A DNA stretch of 64,000 nucleotides from Phytophthora sp. 'mugwort' (lineage: Eukaryota; Oomycota; Peronosporomycetes; Peronosporales; Peronosporaceae), in assembly GCA_033558025.1 (NCBI GenBank), contig JAUCEF010000005.1:5146001-5210000 (forward strand). Reading direction: 5' to 3'. Positions 38,597-52,174 of this stretch are shown one piece after another; the first letter of the stretch is position 1, and the number at the start of each line of letters is the position of its first letter. Under the pieces are notes generated by a model. It was not told the origin of the DNA, searched no databases, and saw only the letters and a program-made list of their open reading frames with translations. The translations under genes were made by a program, and so were the position numbers.

Positions 38597-40316
38597 TCCC
38601 AAACCGGGACTCGAACCCGGGTCGCGTGGGTGAATCCTAACCGCCTAGACTATTTGGGAGCACCTCGCTTAGCCAACCCAAAACACAAACACGCTCTTTA
38701 CGCTACCGCTGCCTGGGATGAACGCACATCACAAGCACTTCCACCTCTGCTATCGCGCCGCGCACCTGCTGAGAACACATACACGTCCGTACAGTCGACA
38801 CCGGCCCGAATCGGCCTCGTCAACGACGTATCATTACCACGCCCTCACCAAGACAACGCATACCTGCCACGCACTTTCCGCAGCTGTAGTGCATTCTGAG
38901 TATAGCAAGAGCGAGTAGAGTAACGACAGAAAAGCAAAATTCCCAAACCGGGACTCGAACCCGGGTCGCGTGGGTGAATCCTAACCGCCTAGACTATTTG
39001 GGAGCACCTCGCTTAGCCAACCCAAAACACAAACACGCTCTTTACGCTACCGCTGCCTGGGATGAACGCACATCACAAGCACTTCCACCTCTGCTATCGC
39101 GCCGCGCACCTGCTGAGAACACATACACGTCCGTACAGTCGACATCGGCCCGAATCGGCCTCGTCAACGACGTATCATTACCACGCCCTCACCAAGACAA
39201 CGCATACCTGCCACGCACTTTCCACAGCTGCAGTGCATTCTGAGTATAGCAAGAGCGAGTAGAGTAACGACAGAAAAGCAAAATTCCCAAACCGGGACTC
39301 GAACCCGGGTCGCGTGGGTGAATCCTAACCGCCTAGACTATTTGGGAGCACCTCGCTTAGCCAACCCAAAACACAAACACGCTCTTTACGCTACCGCTGC
39401 CTGGGATGAACGCACATCACAAGCACTTCCACCTCTGCTATCGCGCCGCGCACCTGCTGAGAACACATACACGTCCGTACAGTCGACATCGGCCCGAATC
39501 GGCCTCGTCAACGACGTATCATTACCACGCCCTCACCAAGACAACGCATACCTGCCACGCACTTTCCACAGCTGCAGTGCATTCTGAGTATAGCAAGAGC
39601 GAGTAGAGTAACGACAGAAAAGCAAAATTCCCAAACCGGGACTCGAACCCGGGTCGCGTGGGTGAATCCTAACCGCCTAGACTATTTGGGAGCACCTCGC
39701 TTAGCCAACCCAAAACACAAACACGCTCTTTACGCTACCGCTGCCTGGGATGAACGCACATCACAAGCACTTCCACCTCTGCTATCGCGCCGCGCACCTG
39801 CTGAGAACACATACACGTCCGTACAGTCGACACCGGCCCGAATCGGCCTCGTCAACGACGTATCATTACCACGCCCTCACCAAGACAACGCATACCTGCC
39901 ACGCACTTTCCACAGCTGCAGTGCATTCTGAGTATAGCAAGAGCGAGTAGAGTAACGACAGAAAAGCAAAATTCCCAAACCGGGACTCGAACCCGGGTCG
40001 CGTGGGTGAATCCTAACCGCCTAGACTATTTGGGAGCACCTCGCTTAGCCAACCCAAAACACAAACACGCTCTTTACGCTACCGCTGCCTGGGATGAACG
40101 CACATCACAAGCACTTCCACCTCTGCTATCGCGCCGCGCACCTGCTGAGAACACATACACGTCCGTACAGTCGACACCGGCCCGAATCGGCCTCGTTAAC
40201 GACGTATCATTACCACGCCCTCACCAAGACAACGCATACCTGCCACGCACTTTCCGCAGCTGCAGTGCATTCTGAGTATAGCAAGAGCGAGTAGAGTAAC
40301 GACAGAAAAGCAAAAT
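38597..40316. repeat. 5-unit block duplicated at 51759-53487
   Basis: The marker order C-G-T, T-A, T-A, C-A, then C-G with gtTaac is shared unit by unit with 51759-53487, about 13.2 kb away. The only structural difference is that the second unit is short here and long there. Confidence 0.75.
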
Positions 40317-40660
40317 TCCCAAACCGGGACTCGAACCCGGGTCGCGTGGGTGAATCCTAACCGCCTAGACTATTTGGGAGCACCTCGCTTAGCCAACCCA
40401 AAACACAAACACGCTCTTTACGCTACCGCTGCCTGGGATGAACGCACATCACAAGCACTTCCACCTCTGCTATCGCGCCGCGCACCTGCTGAGAACACAT
40501 ACACGTCCGTACAGTCGACACCGGCCCGAATCGGCCTCGTCAACGACGTATCATTACCACGCCCTCACCAAGACAACGCATACCTGCCACGCACTTTCCA
40601 CAGCTGCAGTGCATTCTGAGTATAGCAAGAGCGAGTAGAGTAACGACAGAAAAGCAAAAT

Positions 40661-40732
40661 TCCCAAACCGGGACTCGAACCCGGGTCGCGTGGGTGAAAG
40701 CCACGTATCCTAACCGCCTAGACTATTTGGGA
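40661..40732 (-). tRNA. trnE(UUC): tRNA-Glu (UUC), array unit 118
   Basis: Complete body isolated among short units. Haplotype A-C-A-C-GA. Confidence 0.94.
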
Positions 40733-43077
40733 GCACCTCGCTTAGCCAACCCAAAACACAAACACGCTCTTTACGCTACCGCTGCCTGGGATGAACGCAC
40801 ATCACAAGCACTTCCACCTCTGCTATCGCGCCGCGCACCTGCTGAGAACACATACACGTCCGTACAGTCGACACCGGCCCGAATCGGCCTCGTCAACGAC
40901 GTATCATTACCACGCCCTCACCAAGACAACGCATACCTGCCACGCACTTTCCACAGCTGCAGTGCATTCTGAGTATAGCAAGAGCGAGTAGAGTAACGAC
41001 AGAAAAGCAAAATTCCCAAACCGGGACTCGAACCCGGGTCGCGTGGGTGAATCCTAACCGCCTAGACTATTTGGGAGCACCTCGCTTAGCCAACCCAAAA
41101 CACAAACACGCTCTTTACGCTACCGCTGCCTGGGATGAACGCACATCACAAGCACTTCCACCTCTGCTATCGCGCCGCGCACCTGCTGAGAACACATACA
41201 CGTCCGTACAGTCGACACCGGCCCGAATCGGCCTCGTCAACGACGTATCATTACCACGCCCTCACCAAGACAACGCATACCTGCCACGCACTTTCCGCAG
41301 CTGCAGTGCATTCTGAGTATAGCAAGAGCGAGTAGAGTAACGACAGAAAAGCAAAATTCCCAAACCGGGACTCGAACCCGGGTCGCGTGGGTGAATCCTA
41401 ACCGCCTAGACTATTTGGGAGCACCTCGCTTAGCCAACCCAAAACACAAACACGCTCTTTACGCTACCGCTGCCTGGGATGAACGCACATCACAAGCACT
41501 TCCACCTCTGCTATCGCGCCGCGCACCTGCTGAGAACACATACACGTCCGTACAGTCGACACCGGCCCGAATCGGCCTCGTCAACGACGTATCATTACCA
41601 CGCCCTCACCAAGACAACGCATACCTGCCACGCACTTTCCGCAGCTGCAGTGCATTCTATGTATAGCAAGAGCGAGTAGAGTAACGGCAGAAAAGCAAAA
41701 TTCCCAAACCGGGACTCGAACCCGGGTCGCGTGGGTGAATCCTAACCGCCTAGACTATTTGGGAGCACCTCGCTTAGCCAACCCAAAACACAAACACGCT
41801 CTTTACGCTACCGCTGCCTGGGATGAACGCACATCACAAGCACTTCCACCTCTGCTATCGCGCCGCGCACCTGCTGAGAACACATACACGTCCGTACAGT
41901 CGACACCGGCCCGAATCGGCCTCGTCAACGACGTATCATTACCACGCCCTCACCAAGACAACGCATACCTGCCACGCACTTTCCGCAGCTGCAGTGCATT
42001 CTGAGTATAGCAAGAGCGAGTAGAGTAACGGCAGAAAAGCAAAATTCCCAAACCGGGACTCGAACCCGGGTCGCGTGGGTGAATCCTAACCGCCTAGACT
42101 ATTTGGGAGCACCTCGCTTAGCCAACCCAAAACACAAACACGCTCTTTACGCTACCGCTGCCTGGGATGAACGCACATCACAAGCACTTCCACCTCTGCT
42201 ATCGCGCCGCGCACCTGCTGAGAACACATACACGTCCGTACAGTCGACACCGGCCCGAATCGGCCTCGTCAACGACGTATCATTACCACGCCCTCACCAA
42301 GACAACGCATACCTGCCACGCACTTTCCGCAGCTGCAGTGCATTCTGAGTATAGCAAGAGCGAGTAGAGTAACGACAGAAAAGCAAAATTCCCAAACCGG
42401 GACTCGAACCCGGGTCGCGTGGGTGAATCCTAACCGCCTAGACTATTTGGGAGCACCTCGCTTAGCCAACCCAAAACACAAACACGCTCTTTACGCTACC
42501 GCTGCCTGGGATGAACGCACATCACAAGCACTTCCACCTCTGCTATCGCGCCGCGCACCTGCTGAGAACACATACACGTCCGTACAGTCGACACCGGCCC
42601 GAATCGGCCTCGTCAACGACGTATCATTACCACGCCCTCACCAAGACAACGCATACCTGCCACGCACTTTCCACAGCTGCAGTGCATTCTGAGTATAGCA
42701 AGAGCGAGTAGAGTAACGACAGAAAAGCAAAATTCCCAAACCGGGACTCGAACCCGGGTCGCGTGGGTGAATCCTAACCGCCTAGACTATTTGGGAGCAC
42801 CTCGCTTAGCCAACCCAAAACACAAACACGCTCTTTACGCTACCGCTGCCTGGGATGAACGCACATCACAAGCACTTCCACCTCTGCTATCGCGCCGCGC
42901 ACCTGCTGAGAACACATACACGTCCGTACAGTCGACACCGGCCCGAATCGGCCTCGTCAACGACGTATCATTACCACGCCCTCACCAAGACAACGCATAC
43001 CTGCCACGCACTTTCCGCAGCTGCAGTGCATTCTGAGTATAGCAAGAGCGAGTAGAGTAACGACAGAAAAGCAAAAT

Positions 43078-43149
43078 TCCCAAACCGGGACTCGAACCCG
43101 GGTCGCGTGGGTGAAAGCCACGTATCCTAACCGCCTAGACTATTTGGGA
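43078..43149 (-). tRNA. trnE(UUC): tRNA-Glu (UUC), array unit 125
   Basis: Complete body. Haplotype A-i-A-C-GA with agTaag at the far end of the spacer. Confidence 0.94.
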
Positions 43150-43774
43150 GCACCTCGCTTAGCCAACCCAAAACACAAACACGCTCTTTACGCTACCGCT
43201 GCCTGGGATGAACGCACATCACAAGCACTTCCACCTCTGCTATCGCGCCGCGCACCTGCTGAGAACACATACACGTCCGTACAGTCGATACCGGCCCGAA
43301 TCGGCCTCGTCAACGACGTATCATTACCACGCCCTCACCAAGACAACGCATACCTGCCACGCACTTTCCACAGCTGCAGTGCATTCTGAGTATAGTAAGA
43401 GCGAGTAGAGTAACGACAGAAAAGCAAAATTCCCAAACCGGGACTCGAACCCGGGTCGCGTGGGTGAATCCTAACCGCCTAGACTATTTGGGAGCACCTC
43501 GCTTAGCCAACCCAAAACACAAACACGCTCTTTACGCTACCGCTGCCTGGGATGAACGCACATCACAAGCACTTCCACCTCTGCTATCGCGCCGCGCACC
43601 TGCTGAGAACACATACACGTCCGTACAGTCGACACCGGCCCGAATCGGCCTCGTCAACGACGTATCATTACCACGCCCTCACCAAGACAACGCATACCTG
43701 CCACGCACTTTCCACAGCTGCAGTGCATTCTGAGTATAGCAAGAGCGAGTAGAGTAACGACAGAAAAGCAAAAT

Positions 43775-43846
43775 TCCCAAACCGGGACTCGAACCCGGGT
43801 CGCGTGGGTGAAAGCCACGTATCCTAACCGCCTAGACTATTTGGGA
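43775..43846 (-). tRNA. trnE(UUC): tRNA-Glu (UUC), array unit 127
   Basis: Complete body. Haplotype A-i-G-C-GA, a recombinant combination of m2 and m3. Confidence 0.94.
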
Positions 43847-44127
43847 GCACCTCGCTTAGCCAACCCAAAACACAAACACGCTCTTTACGCTACCGCTGCC
43901 TGGGATGAACGCACATCACAAGCACTTCCACCTCTGCTATCGCGCCGCGCACCTGCTGAGAACACATACACGTCCGTACAGTCGATACCGGCCCGAATCG
44001 GCCTCGTCAACGACGTATCATTACCACGCCCTCACCAAGACAACGCATACCTGCCACGCACTTTCCGCAGCTGCAGTGCATTCTGAGTATAGCAAGAGCG
44101 AGTAGAGTAACGACAGAAAAGCAAAAT

Positions 44128-44199
44128 TCCCAAACCGGGACTCGAACCCGGGTCGCGTGGGTGAAAGCCACGTATCCTAACCGCCTAGACTATTTGGGA
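44128..44199 (-). tRNA. trnE(UUC): tRNA-Glu (UUC), array unit 128
   Basis: Complete body. Haplotype A-i-A-C-GA with agTaag. Confidence 0.94.
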
Positions 44200-45168
44200 G
44201 CACCTCGCTTAGCCAACCCAAAACACAAACACGCTCTTTACGCTACCGCTGCCTGGGATGAACGCACATCACAAGCACTTCCACCTCTGCTATCGCGCCG
44301 CGCACCTGCTGAGAACACATACACGTCCGTACAGTCGATACCGGCCCGAATCGGCCTCGTCAACGACGTATCATTACCACGCCCTCACCAAGACAACGCA
44401 TACCTGCCACGCACTTTCCACAGCTGCAGTGCATTCTGAGTATAGTAAGAGCGAGTAGAGTAACGACAGAAAAGCAAAATTCCCAAACCGGGACTCGAAC
44501 CCGGGTCGCGTGGGTGAATCCTAACCGCCTAGACTATTTGGGAGCACCTCGCTTAGCCAACCCAAAACACAAACACGCTCTTTACGCTACCGCTGCCTGG
44601 GATGAACGCACATCACAAGCACTTCCACCTCTGCTATCGCGCCGCGCACCTGCTGAGAACACATACACGTCCGTACAGTCGACACCGGCCCGAATCGGCC
44701 TCGTCAACGACGTATCATTACCACGCCCTCACCAAGACAACGCATACCTGCCACGCACTTTCCACAGCTGCAGTGCATTCTGAGTATAGCAAGAGCGAGT
44801 AGAGTAACGACAGAAAAGCAAAATTCCCAAACCGGGACTCGAACCCGGGTCGCGTGGGTGAATCCTAACCGCCTAGACTATTTGGGAGCACCTCGCTTAG
44901 CCAACCCAAAACACAAACACGCTCTTTACGCTACCGCTGCCTGGGATGAACGCACATCACAAGCACTTCCACCTCTGCTATCGCGCCGCGCACCTGCTGA
45001 GAACACATACACGTCCGTACAGTCGACACCGGCCCGAATCGGCCTCGTCAACGACGTATCATTACCACGCCCTCACCAAGACAACGCATACCTGCCACGC
45101 ACTTTCCGCAGCTGCAGTGCATTCTGAGTATAGCAAGAGCGAGTAGAGTAACGACAGAAAAGCAAAAT

Positions 45169-45240
45169 TCCCAAACCGGGACTCGAACCCGGGTCGCGTG
45201 GGTGAAAGCCACGTATCCTAACCGCCTAGACTATTTGGGA
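45169..45240 (-). tRNA. trnE(UUC): tRNA-Glu (UUC), array unit 131
   Basis: Complete body. Haplotype A-C-A-C-GA. Confidence 0.94.
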
Positions 45241-46209
45241 GCACCTCGCTTAGCCAACCCAAAACACAAACACGCTCTTTACGCTACCGCTGCCTGGGAT
45301 GAACGCACATCACAAGCACTTCCACCTCTGCTATCGCGCCGCGCACCTGCTGAGAACACATACACGTCCGTACAGTCGACACCGGCCCGAATCGGCCTCG
45401 TCAACGACGTATCATTACCACGCCCTCACCAAGACAACGCATACCTGCCACGCACTTTCCACAGCTGCAGTGCATTCTGAGTATAGCAAGAGCGAGTAGA
45501 GTAACGACAGAAAAGCAAAATTCCCAAACCGGGACTCGAACCCGGGTCGCGTGGGTGAATCCTAACCGCCTAGACTATTTGGGAGCACCTCGCTTAGCCA
45601 ACCCAAAACACAAACACGCTCTTTACGCTACCGCTGCCTGGGATGAACGCACATCACAAGCACTTCCACCTCTGCTATCGCGCCGCGCACCTGCTGAGAA
45701 CACATACACGTCCGTACAGTCGACATCGGCCCGAATCGGCCTCGTCAACGACGTATCATTACCACGCCCTCACCAAGACAACGCATACCTGCCACGCACT
45801 TTCCGCAGCTGCAGTGCATTCTATGTATAGCAAGAGCGAGTAGAGTAACGGCAGAAAAGCAAAATTCCCAAACCGGGACTCGAACCCGGGTCGCGTGGGT
45901 GAATCCTAACCGCCTAGACTATTTGGGAGCACCTCGCTTAGCCAACCCAAAACACAAACACGCTCTTTACGCTACCGCTGCCTGGGATGAACGCACATCA
46001 CAAGCACTTCCACCTCTGCTATCGCGCCGCGCACCTGCTGAGAACACATACACGTCCGTACAGTCGACACCGGCCCGAATCGGCCTCGTCAACGACGTAT
46101 CATTACCACGCCCTCACCAAGACAACGCATACCTGCCACGCAATTTCCGCAGCTGCAGTGCATTCTGAGTATAGCAAGAGCGAGTAGAGTAACGACAGAA
46201 AAGCAAAAT

Positions 46210-46281
46210 TCCCAAACCGGGACTCGAACCCGGGTCGCGTGGGTGAAAGCCACGTATCCTAACCGCCTAGACTATTTGGGA
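46210..46281 (-). tRNA. trnE(UUC): tRNA-Glu (UUC), array unit 134
   Basis: Complete body. Haplotype A-C-A-C-GA. It follows a short unit with rare cgcaAtttcc, a pairing repeated at 50709/51053. Confidence 0.94.
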
Positions 46282-48626
46282 GCACCTCGCTTAGCCAACC
46301 CAAAACACAAACACGCTCTTTACGCTACCGCTGCCTGGGATGAACGCACATCACAAGCACTTCCACCTCTGCTATCGCGCCGCGCACCTGCTGAGAACAC
46401 ATACACGTCCGTACAGTCGACACCGGCCCGAATCGGCCTCGTCAACGACGTATCATTACCACGCCCTCACCAAGACAACGCATACCTGCCACGCACTTTC
46501 CACAGCTGCAGTGCATTCTGAGTATAGCAAGAGCGAGTAGAGTAACGACAGAAAAGCAAAATTCCCAAACCGGGACTCGAACCCGGGTCGCGTGGGTGAA
46601 TCCTAACCGCCTAGACTATTTGGGAGCACCTCGCTTAGCCAACCCAAAACACAAACACGCTCTTTACGCTACCGCTGCCTGGGATGAACGCACATCACAA
46701 GCACTTCCACCTCTGCTATCGCGCCGCGCACCTGCTGAGAACACATACACGTCCGTACAGTCGACACCGGCCCGAATCGGCCTCGTCAACGACGTATCAT
46801 TACCACGCCCTCACCAAGACAACGCATACCTGCCACGCACTTTCCGCAGCTGCAGTGCATTCTGAGTATAGCAAGAGCGAGTAGAGTAACGACAGAAAAG
46901 CAAAATTCCCAAACCGGGACTCGAACCCGGGTCGCGTGGGTGAATCCTAACCGCCTAGACTATTTGGGAGCACCTCGCTTAGCCAACCCAAAACACAAAC
47001 ACGCTCTTTACGCTACCGCTGCCTGGGATGAACGCACATCACAAGCACTTCCACCTCTGCTATCGCGCCGCGCACCTGCTGAGAACACATACACGTCCGT
47101 ACAGTCGACACCGGCCCGAATCGGCCTCGTCAACGACGTATCATTACCACGCCCTCACCAAGACAACGCATACCTGCCACGCACTTTCCGCAGCTGCAGT
47201 GCATTCTATGTATAGCAAGAGCGAGTAGAGTAACGGCAGAAAAGCAAAATTCCCAAACCGGGACTCGAACCCGGGTCGCGTGGGTGAATCCTAACCGCCT
47301 AGACTATTTGGGAGCACCTCGCTTAGCCAACCCAAAACACAAACACGCTCTTTACGCTACCGCTGCCTGGGATGAACGCACATCACAAGCACTTCCACCT
47401 CTGCTATCGCGCCGCGCACCTGCTGAGAACACATACACGTCCGTACAGTCGACACCGGCCCGAATCGGCCTCGTCAACGACGTATCATTACCACGCCCTC
47501 ACCAAGACAACGCATACCTGCCACGCACTTTCCGCAGCTGCAGTGCATTCTGAGTATAGCAAGAGCGAGTAGAGTAACGGCAGAAAAGCAAAATTCCCAA
47601 ACCGGGACTCGAACCCGGGTCGCGTGGGTGAATCCTAACCGCCTAGACTATTTGGGAGCACCTCGCTTAGCCAACCCAAAACACAAACACGCTCTTTACG
47701 CTACCGCTGCCTGGGATGAACGCACATCACAAGCACTTCCACCTCTGCTATCGCGCCGCGCACCTGCTGAGAACACATACACGTCCGTACAGTCGATACC
47801 GGCCCGAATCGGCCTCGTCAACGACGTATCATTACCACGCCCTCACCAAGACAACGCATACCTGCCACGCACTTTCCACAGCTGCAGTGCATTCTGAGTA
47901 TAGTAAGAGCGAGTAGAGTAACGACAGAAAAGCAAAATTCCCAAACCGGGACTCGAACCCGGGTCGCGTGGGTGAATCCTAACCGCCTAGACTATTTGGG
48001 AGCACCTCGCTTAGCCAACCCAAAACACAAACACGCTCTTTACGCTACCGCTGCCTGGGATGAACGCACATCACAAGCACTTCCACCTCTGCTATCGCGC
48101 CGCGCACCTGCTGAGAACACATACACGTCCGTACAGTCGACACCGGCCCGAATCGGCCTCGTCAACGACGTATCATTACCACGCCCTCACCAAGACAACG
48201 CATACCTGCCACGCACTTTCCACAGCTGCAGTGCATTCTGAGTATAGCAAGAGCGAGTAGAGTAACGACAGAAAAGCAAAATTCCCAAACCGGGACTCGA
48301 ACCCGGGTCGCGTGGGTGAATCCTAACCGCCTAGACTATTTGGGAGCACCTCGCTTAGCCAACCCAAAACACAAACACGCTCTTTACGCTACCGCTGCCT
48401 GGGATGAACGCACATCACAAGCACTTCCACCTCTGCTATCGCGCCGCGCACCTGCTGAGAACACATACACGTCCGTACAGTCGACACCGGCCCGAATCGG
48501 CCTCGTCAACGACGTATCATTACCACGCCCTCACCAAGACAACGCATACCTGCCACGCACTTTCCGCAGCTGCAGTGCATTCTGAGTATAGCAAGAGCGA
48601 GTAGAGTAACGACAGAAAAGCAAAAT

Positions 48627-48698
48627 TCCCAAACCGGGACTCGAACCCGGGTCGCGTGGGTGAAAGCCACGTATCCTAACCGCCTAGACTATTTGGGA
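48627..48698 (-). tRNA. trnE(UUC): tRNA-Glu (UUC), array unit 141
   Basis: Complete body. Haplotype A-C-G-C-GA. Confidence 0.94.
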
Positions 48699-48979
48699 GC
48701 ACCTCGCTTAGCCAACCCAAAACACAAACACGCTCTTTACGCTACCGCTGCCTGGGATGAACGCACATCACAAGCACTTCCACCTCTGCTATCGCGCCGC
48801 GCACCTGCTGAGAACACATACACGTCCGTACAGTCGACACCGGCCCGAATCGGCCTCGTCAACGACGTATCATTACCACGCCCTCACCAAGACAACGCAT
48901 ACCTGCCACGCACTTTCCGCAGCTGCAGTGCATTCTGAGTATAGCAAGAGCGAGTAGAGTAACGACAGAAAAGCAAAAT

Positions 48980-49051
48980 TCCCAAACCGGGACTCGAACC
49001 CGGGTCGCGTGGGTGAAAGCCACGTATCCTAACCGCCTAGACTATTTGGGA
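48980..49051 (-). tRNA. trnE(UUC): tRNA-Glu (UUC), array unit 142
   Basis: Complete body. Haplotype A-C-A-C-GA. Confidence 0.94.
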
Positions 49052-51052
49052 GCACCTCGCTTAGCCAACCCAAAACACAAACACGCTCTTTACGCTACCG
49101 CTGCCTGGGATGAACGCACATCACAAGCACTTCCACCTCTGCTATCGCGCCGCGCACCTGCTGAGAACACATACACGTCCGTACAGTCGACACCGGCCCG
49201 AATCGGCCTCGTCAACGACGTATCATTACCACGCCCTCACCAAGACAACGCATACCTGCCACGCACTTTCCACAGCTGCAGTGCATTCTGAGTATAGCAA
49301 GAGCGAGTAGAGTAACGACAGAAAAGCAAAATTCCCAAACCGGGACTCGAACCCGGGTCGCGTGGGTGAATCCTAACCGCCTAGACTATTTGGGAGCACC
49401 TCGCTTAGCCAACCCAAAACACAAACACGCTCTTTACGCTACCGCTGCCTGGGATGAACGCACATCACAAGCACTTCCACCTCTGCTATCGCGCCGCGCA
49501 CCTGCTGAGAACACATACACGTCCGTACAGTCGATACCGGCCCGAATCGGCCTCGTCAACGACGTATCATTACCACGCCCTCACCAAGACAACGCATACC
49601 TGCCACGCACTTTCCACAGCTGCAGTGCATTCTGAGTATAGTAAGAGCGAGTAGAGTAACGACAGAAAAGCAAAATTCCCAAACCGGGACTCGAACCCGG
49701 GTCGCGTGGGTGAATCCTAACCGCCTAGACTATTTGGGAGCACCTCGCTTAGCCAACCCAAAACACAAACACGCTCTTTACGCTACCGCTGCCTGGGATG
49801 AACGCACATCACAAGCACTTCCACCTCTGCTATCGCGCCGCGCACCTGCTGAGAACACATACACGTCCGTACAGTCGACACCGGCCCGAATCGGCCTCGT
49901 CAACGACGTATCATTACCACGCCCTCACCAAGACAACGCATACCTGCCACGCACTTTCCACAGCTGCAGTGCATTCTGAGTATAGCAAGAGCGAGTAGAG
50001 TAACGACAGAAAAGCAAAATTCCCAAACCGGGACTCGAACCCGGGTCGCGTGGGTGAATCCTAACCGCCTAGACTATTTGGGAGCACCTCGCTTAGCCAA
50101 CCCAAAACACAAACACGCTCTTTACGCTACCGCTGCCTGGGATGAACGCACATCACAAGCACTTCCACCTCTGCTATCGCGCCGCGCACCTGCTGAGAAC
50201 ACATACACGTCCGTACAGTCGACACCGGCCCGAATCGGCCTCGTCAACGACGTATCATTACCACGCCCTCACCAAGACAACGCATACCTGCCACGCACTT
50301 TCCACAGCTGCAGTGCATTCTGAGTATAGCAAGAGCGAGTAGAGTAACGACAGAAAAGCAAAATTCCCAAACCGGGACTCGAACCCGGGTCGCGTGGGTG
50401 AATCCTAACCGCCTAGACTATTTGGGAGCACCTCGCTTAGCCAACCCAAAACACAAACACGCTCTTTACGCTACCGCTGCCTGGGATGAACGCACATCAC
50501 AAGCACTTCCACCTCTGCTATCGCGCCGCGAACCTGCTGAGAACACATACACGTCCGTACAGTCGACACCGGCCCGAATCGGCCTCGTCAACGACGTATC
50601 ATTACCACGCCCTCACCAAGACAACGCATACCTGCCACGCACTTTCCACAGCTGCAGTGCATTCTGAGTATAGCAAGAGCGAGTAGAGTAACGACAGAAA
50701 AGCAAAATTCCCAAACCGGGACTCGAACCCGGGTCGCGTGGGTGAATCCTAACCGCCTAGACTATTTGGGAGCACCTCGCTTAGCCAACCCAAAACACAA
50801 ACACGCTCTTTACGCTACCGCTGCCTGGGATGAACGCACATCACAAGCACTTCCACCTCTGCTATCGCGCCGCGCACCTGCTGAGAACACATACACGTCC
50901 GTACAGTCGACACCGGCCCGAATCGGCCTCGTCAACGACGTATCATTACCACGCCCTCACCAAGACAACGCATACCTGCCACGCAATTTCCGCAGCTGCA
51001 GTGCATTCTGAGTATAGCAAGAGCGAGTAGAGTAACGACAGAAAAGCAAAAT

Positions 51053-51124
51053 TCCCAAACCGGGACTCGAACCCGGGTCGCGTGGGTGAAAGCCACGTAT
51101 CCTAACCGCCTAGACTATTTGGGA
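51053..51124 (-). tRNA. trnE(UUC): tRNA-Glu (UUC), array unit 148
   Basis: Complete body. Haplotype A-C-A-C-GA; follows the second cgcaAtttcc unit. Confidence 0.94.
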
Positions 51125-51405
51125 GCACCTCGCTTAGCCAACCCAAAACACAAACACGCTCTTTACGCTACCGCTGCCTGGGATGAACGCACATCACAAG
51201 CACTTCCACCTCTGCTATCGCGCCGCGCACCTGCTGAGAACACATACACGTCCGTACAGTCGACACCGGCCCGAATCGGCCTCGTCAACGACGTATCATT
51301 ACCACGCCCTCACCAAGACAACGCATACCTGCCACGCACTTTCCACAGCTGCAGTGCATTCTGAGTATAGCAAGAGCGAGTAGAGTAACGACAGAAAAGC
51401 AAAAT

Positions 51406-51477
51406 TCCCAAACCGGGACTCGAACCCGGGTCGCGTGGGTGAAAGCCACGTATCCTAACCGCCTAGACTATTTGGGA
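51406..51477 (-). tRNA. trnE(UUC): tRNA-Glu (UUC), array unit 149
   Basis: Complete body. Haplotype A-C-G-C-GA followed by acgGcag. Confidence 0.94.
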
Positions 51478-52102
51478 GCACCTCGCTTAGCCAACCCAAA
51501 ACACAAACACGCTCTTTACGCTACCGCTGCCTGGGATGAACGCACATCACAAGCACTTCCACCTCTGCTATCGCGCCGCGCACCTGCTGAGAACACATAC
51601 ACGTCCGTACAGTCGACACCGGCCCGAATCGGCCTCGTCAACGACGTATCATTACCACGCCCTCACCAAGACAACGCATACCTGCCACGCACTTTCCGCA
51701 GCTGCAGTGCATTCTGAGTATAGCAAGAGCGAGTAGAGTAACGGCAGAAAAGCAAAATTCCCAAACCGGGACTCGAACCCGGGTCGCGTGGGTGAATCCT
51801 AACCGCCTAGACTATTTGGGAGCACCTCGCTTAGCCAACCCAAAACACAAACACGCTCTTTACGCTACCGCTGCCTGGGATGAACGCACATCACAAGCAC
51901 TTCCACCTCTGCTATCGCGCCGCGCACCTGCTGAGAACACATACACGTCCGTACAGTCGACACCGGCCCGAATCGGCCTCGTCAACGACGTATCATTACC
52001 ACGCCCTCACCAAGACAACGCATACCTGCCACGCACTTTCCGCAGCTGTAGTGCATTCTGAGTATAGCAAGAGCGAGTAGAGTAACGACAGAAAAGCAAA
52101 AT

Positions 52103-52174
52103 TCCCAAACCGGGACTCGAACCCGGGTCGCGTGGGTGAAAGCCACGTATCCTAACCGCCTAGACTATTTGGGA
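52103..52174 (-). tRNA. trnE(UUC): tRNA-Glu (UUC), array unit 151
   Basis: Complete body. Haplotype A-T-A-C-GA. The matching unit in the long-range duplicate (38941) is short, so the 9-bp state differs between otherwise matching blocks. Confidence 0.94.
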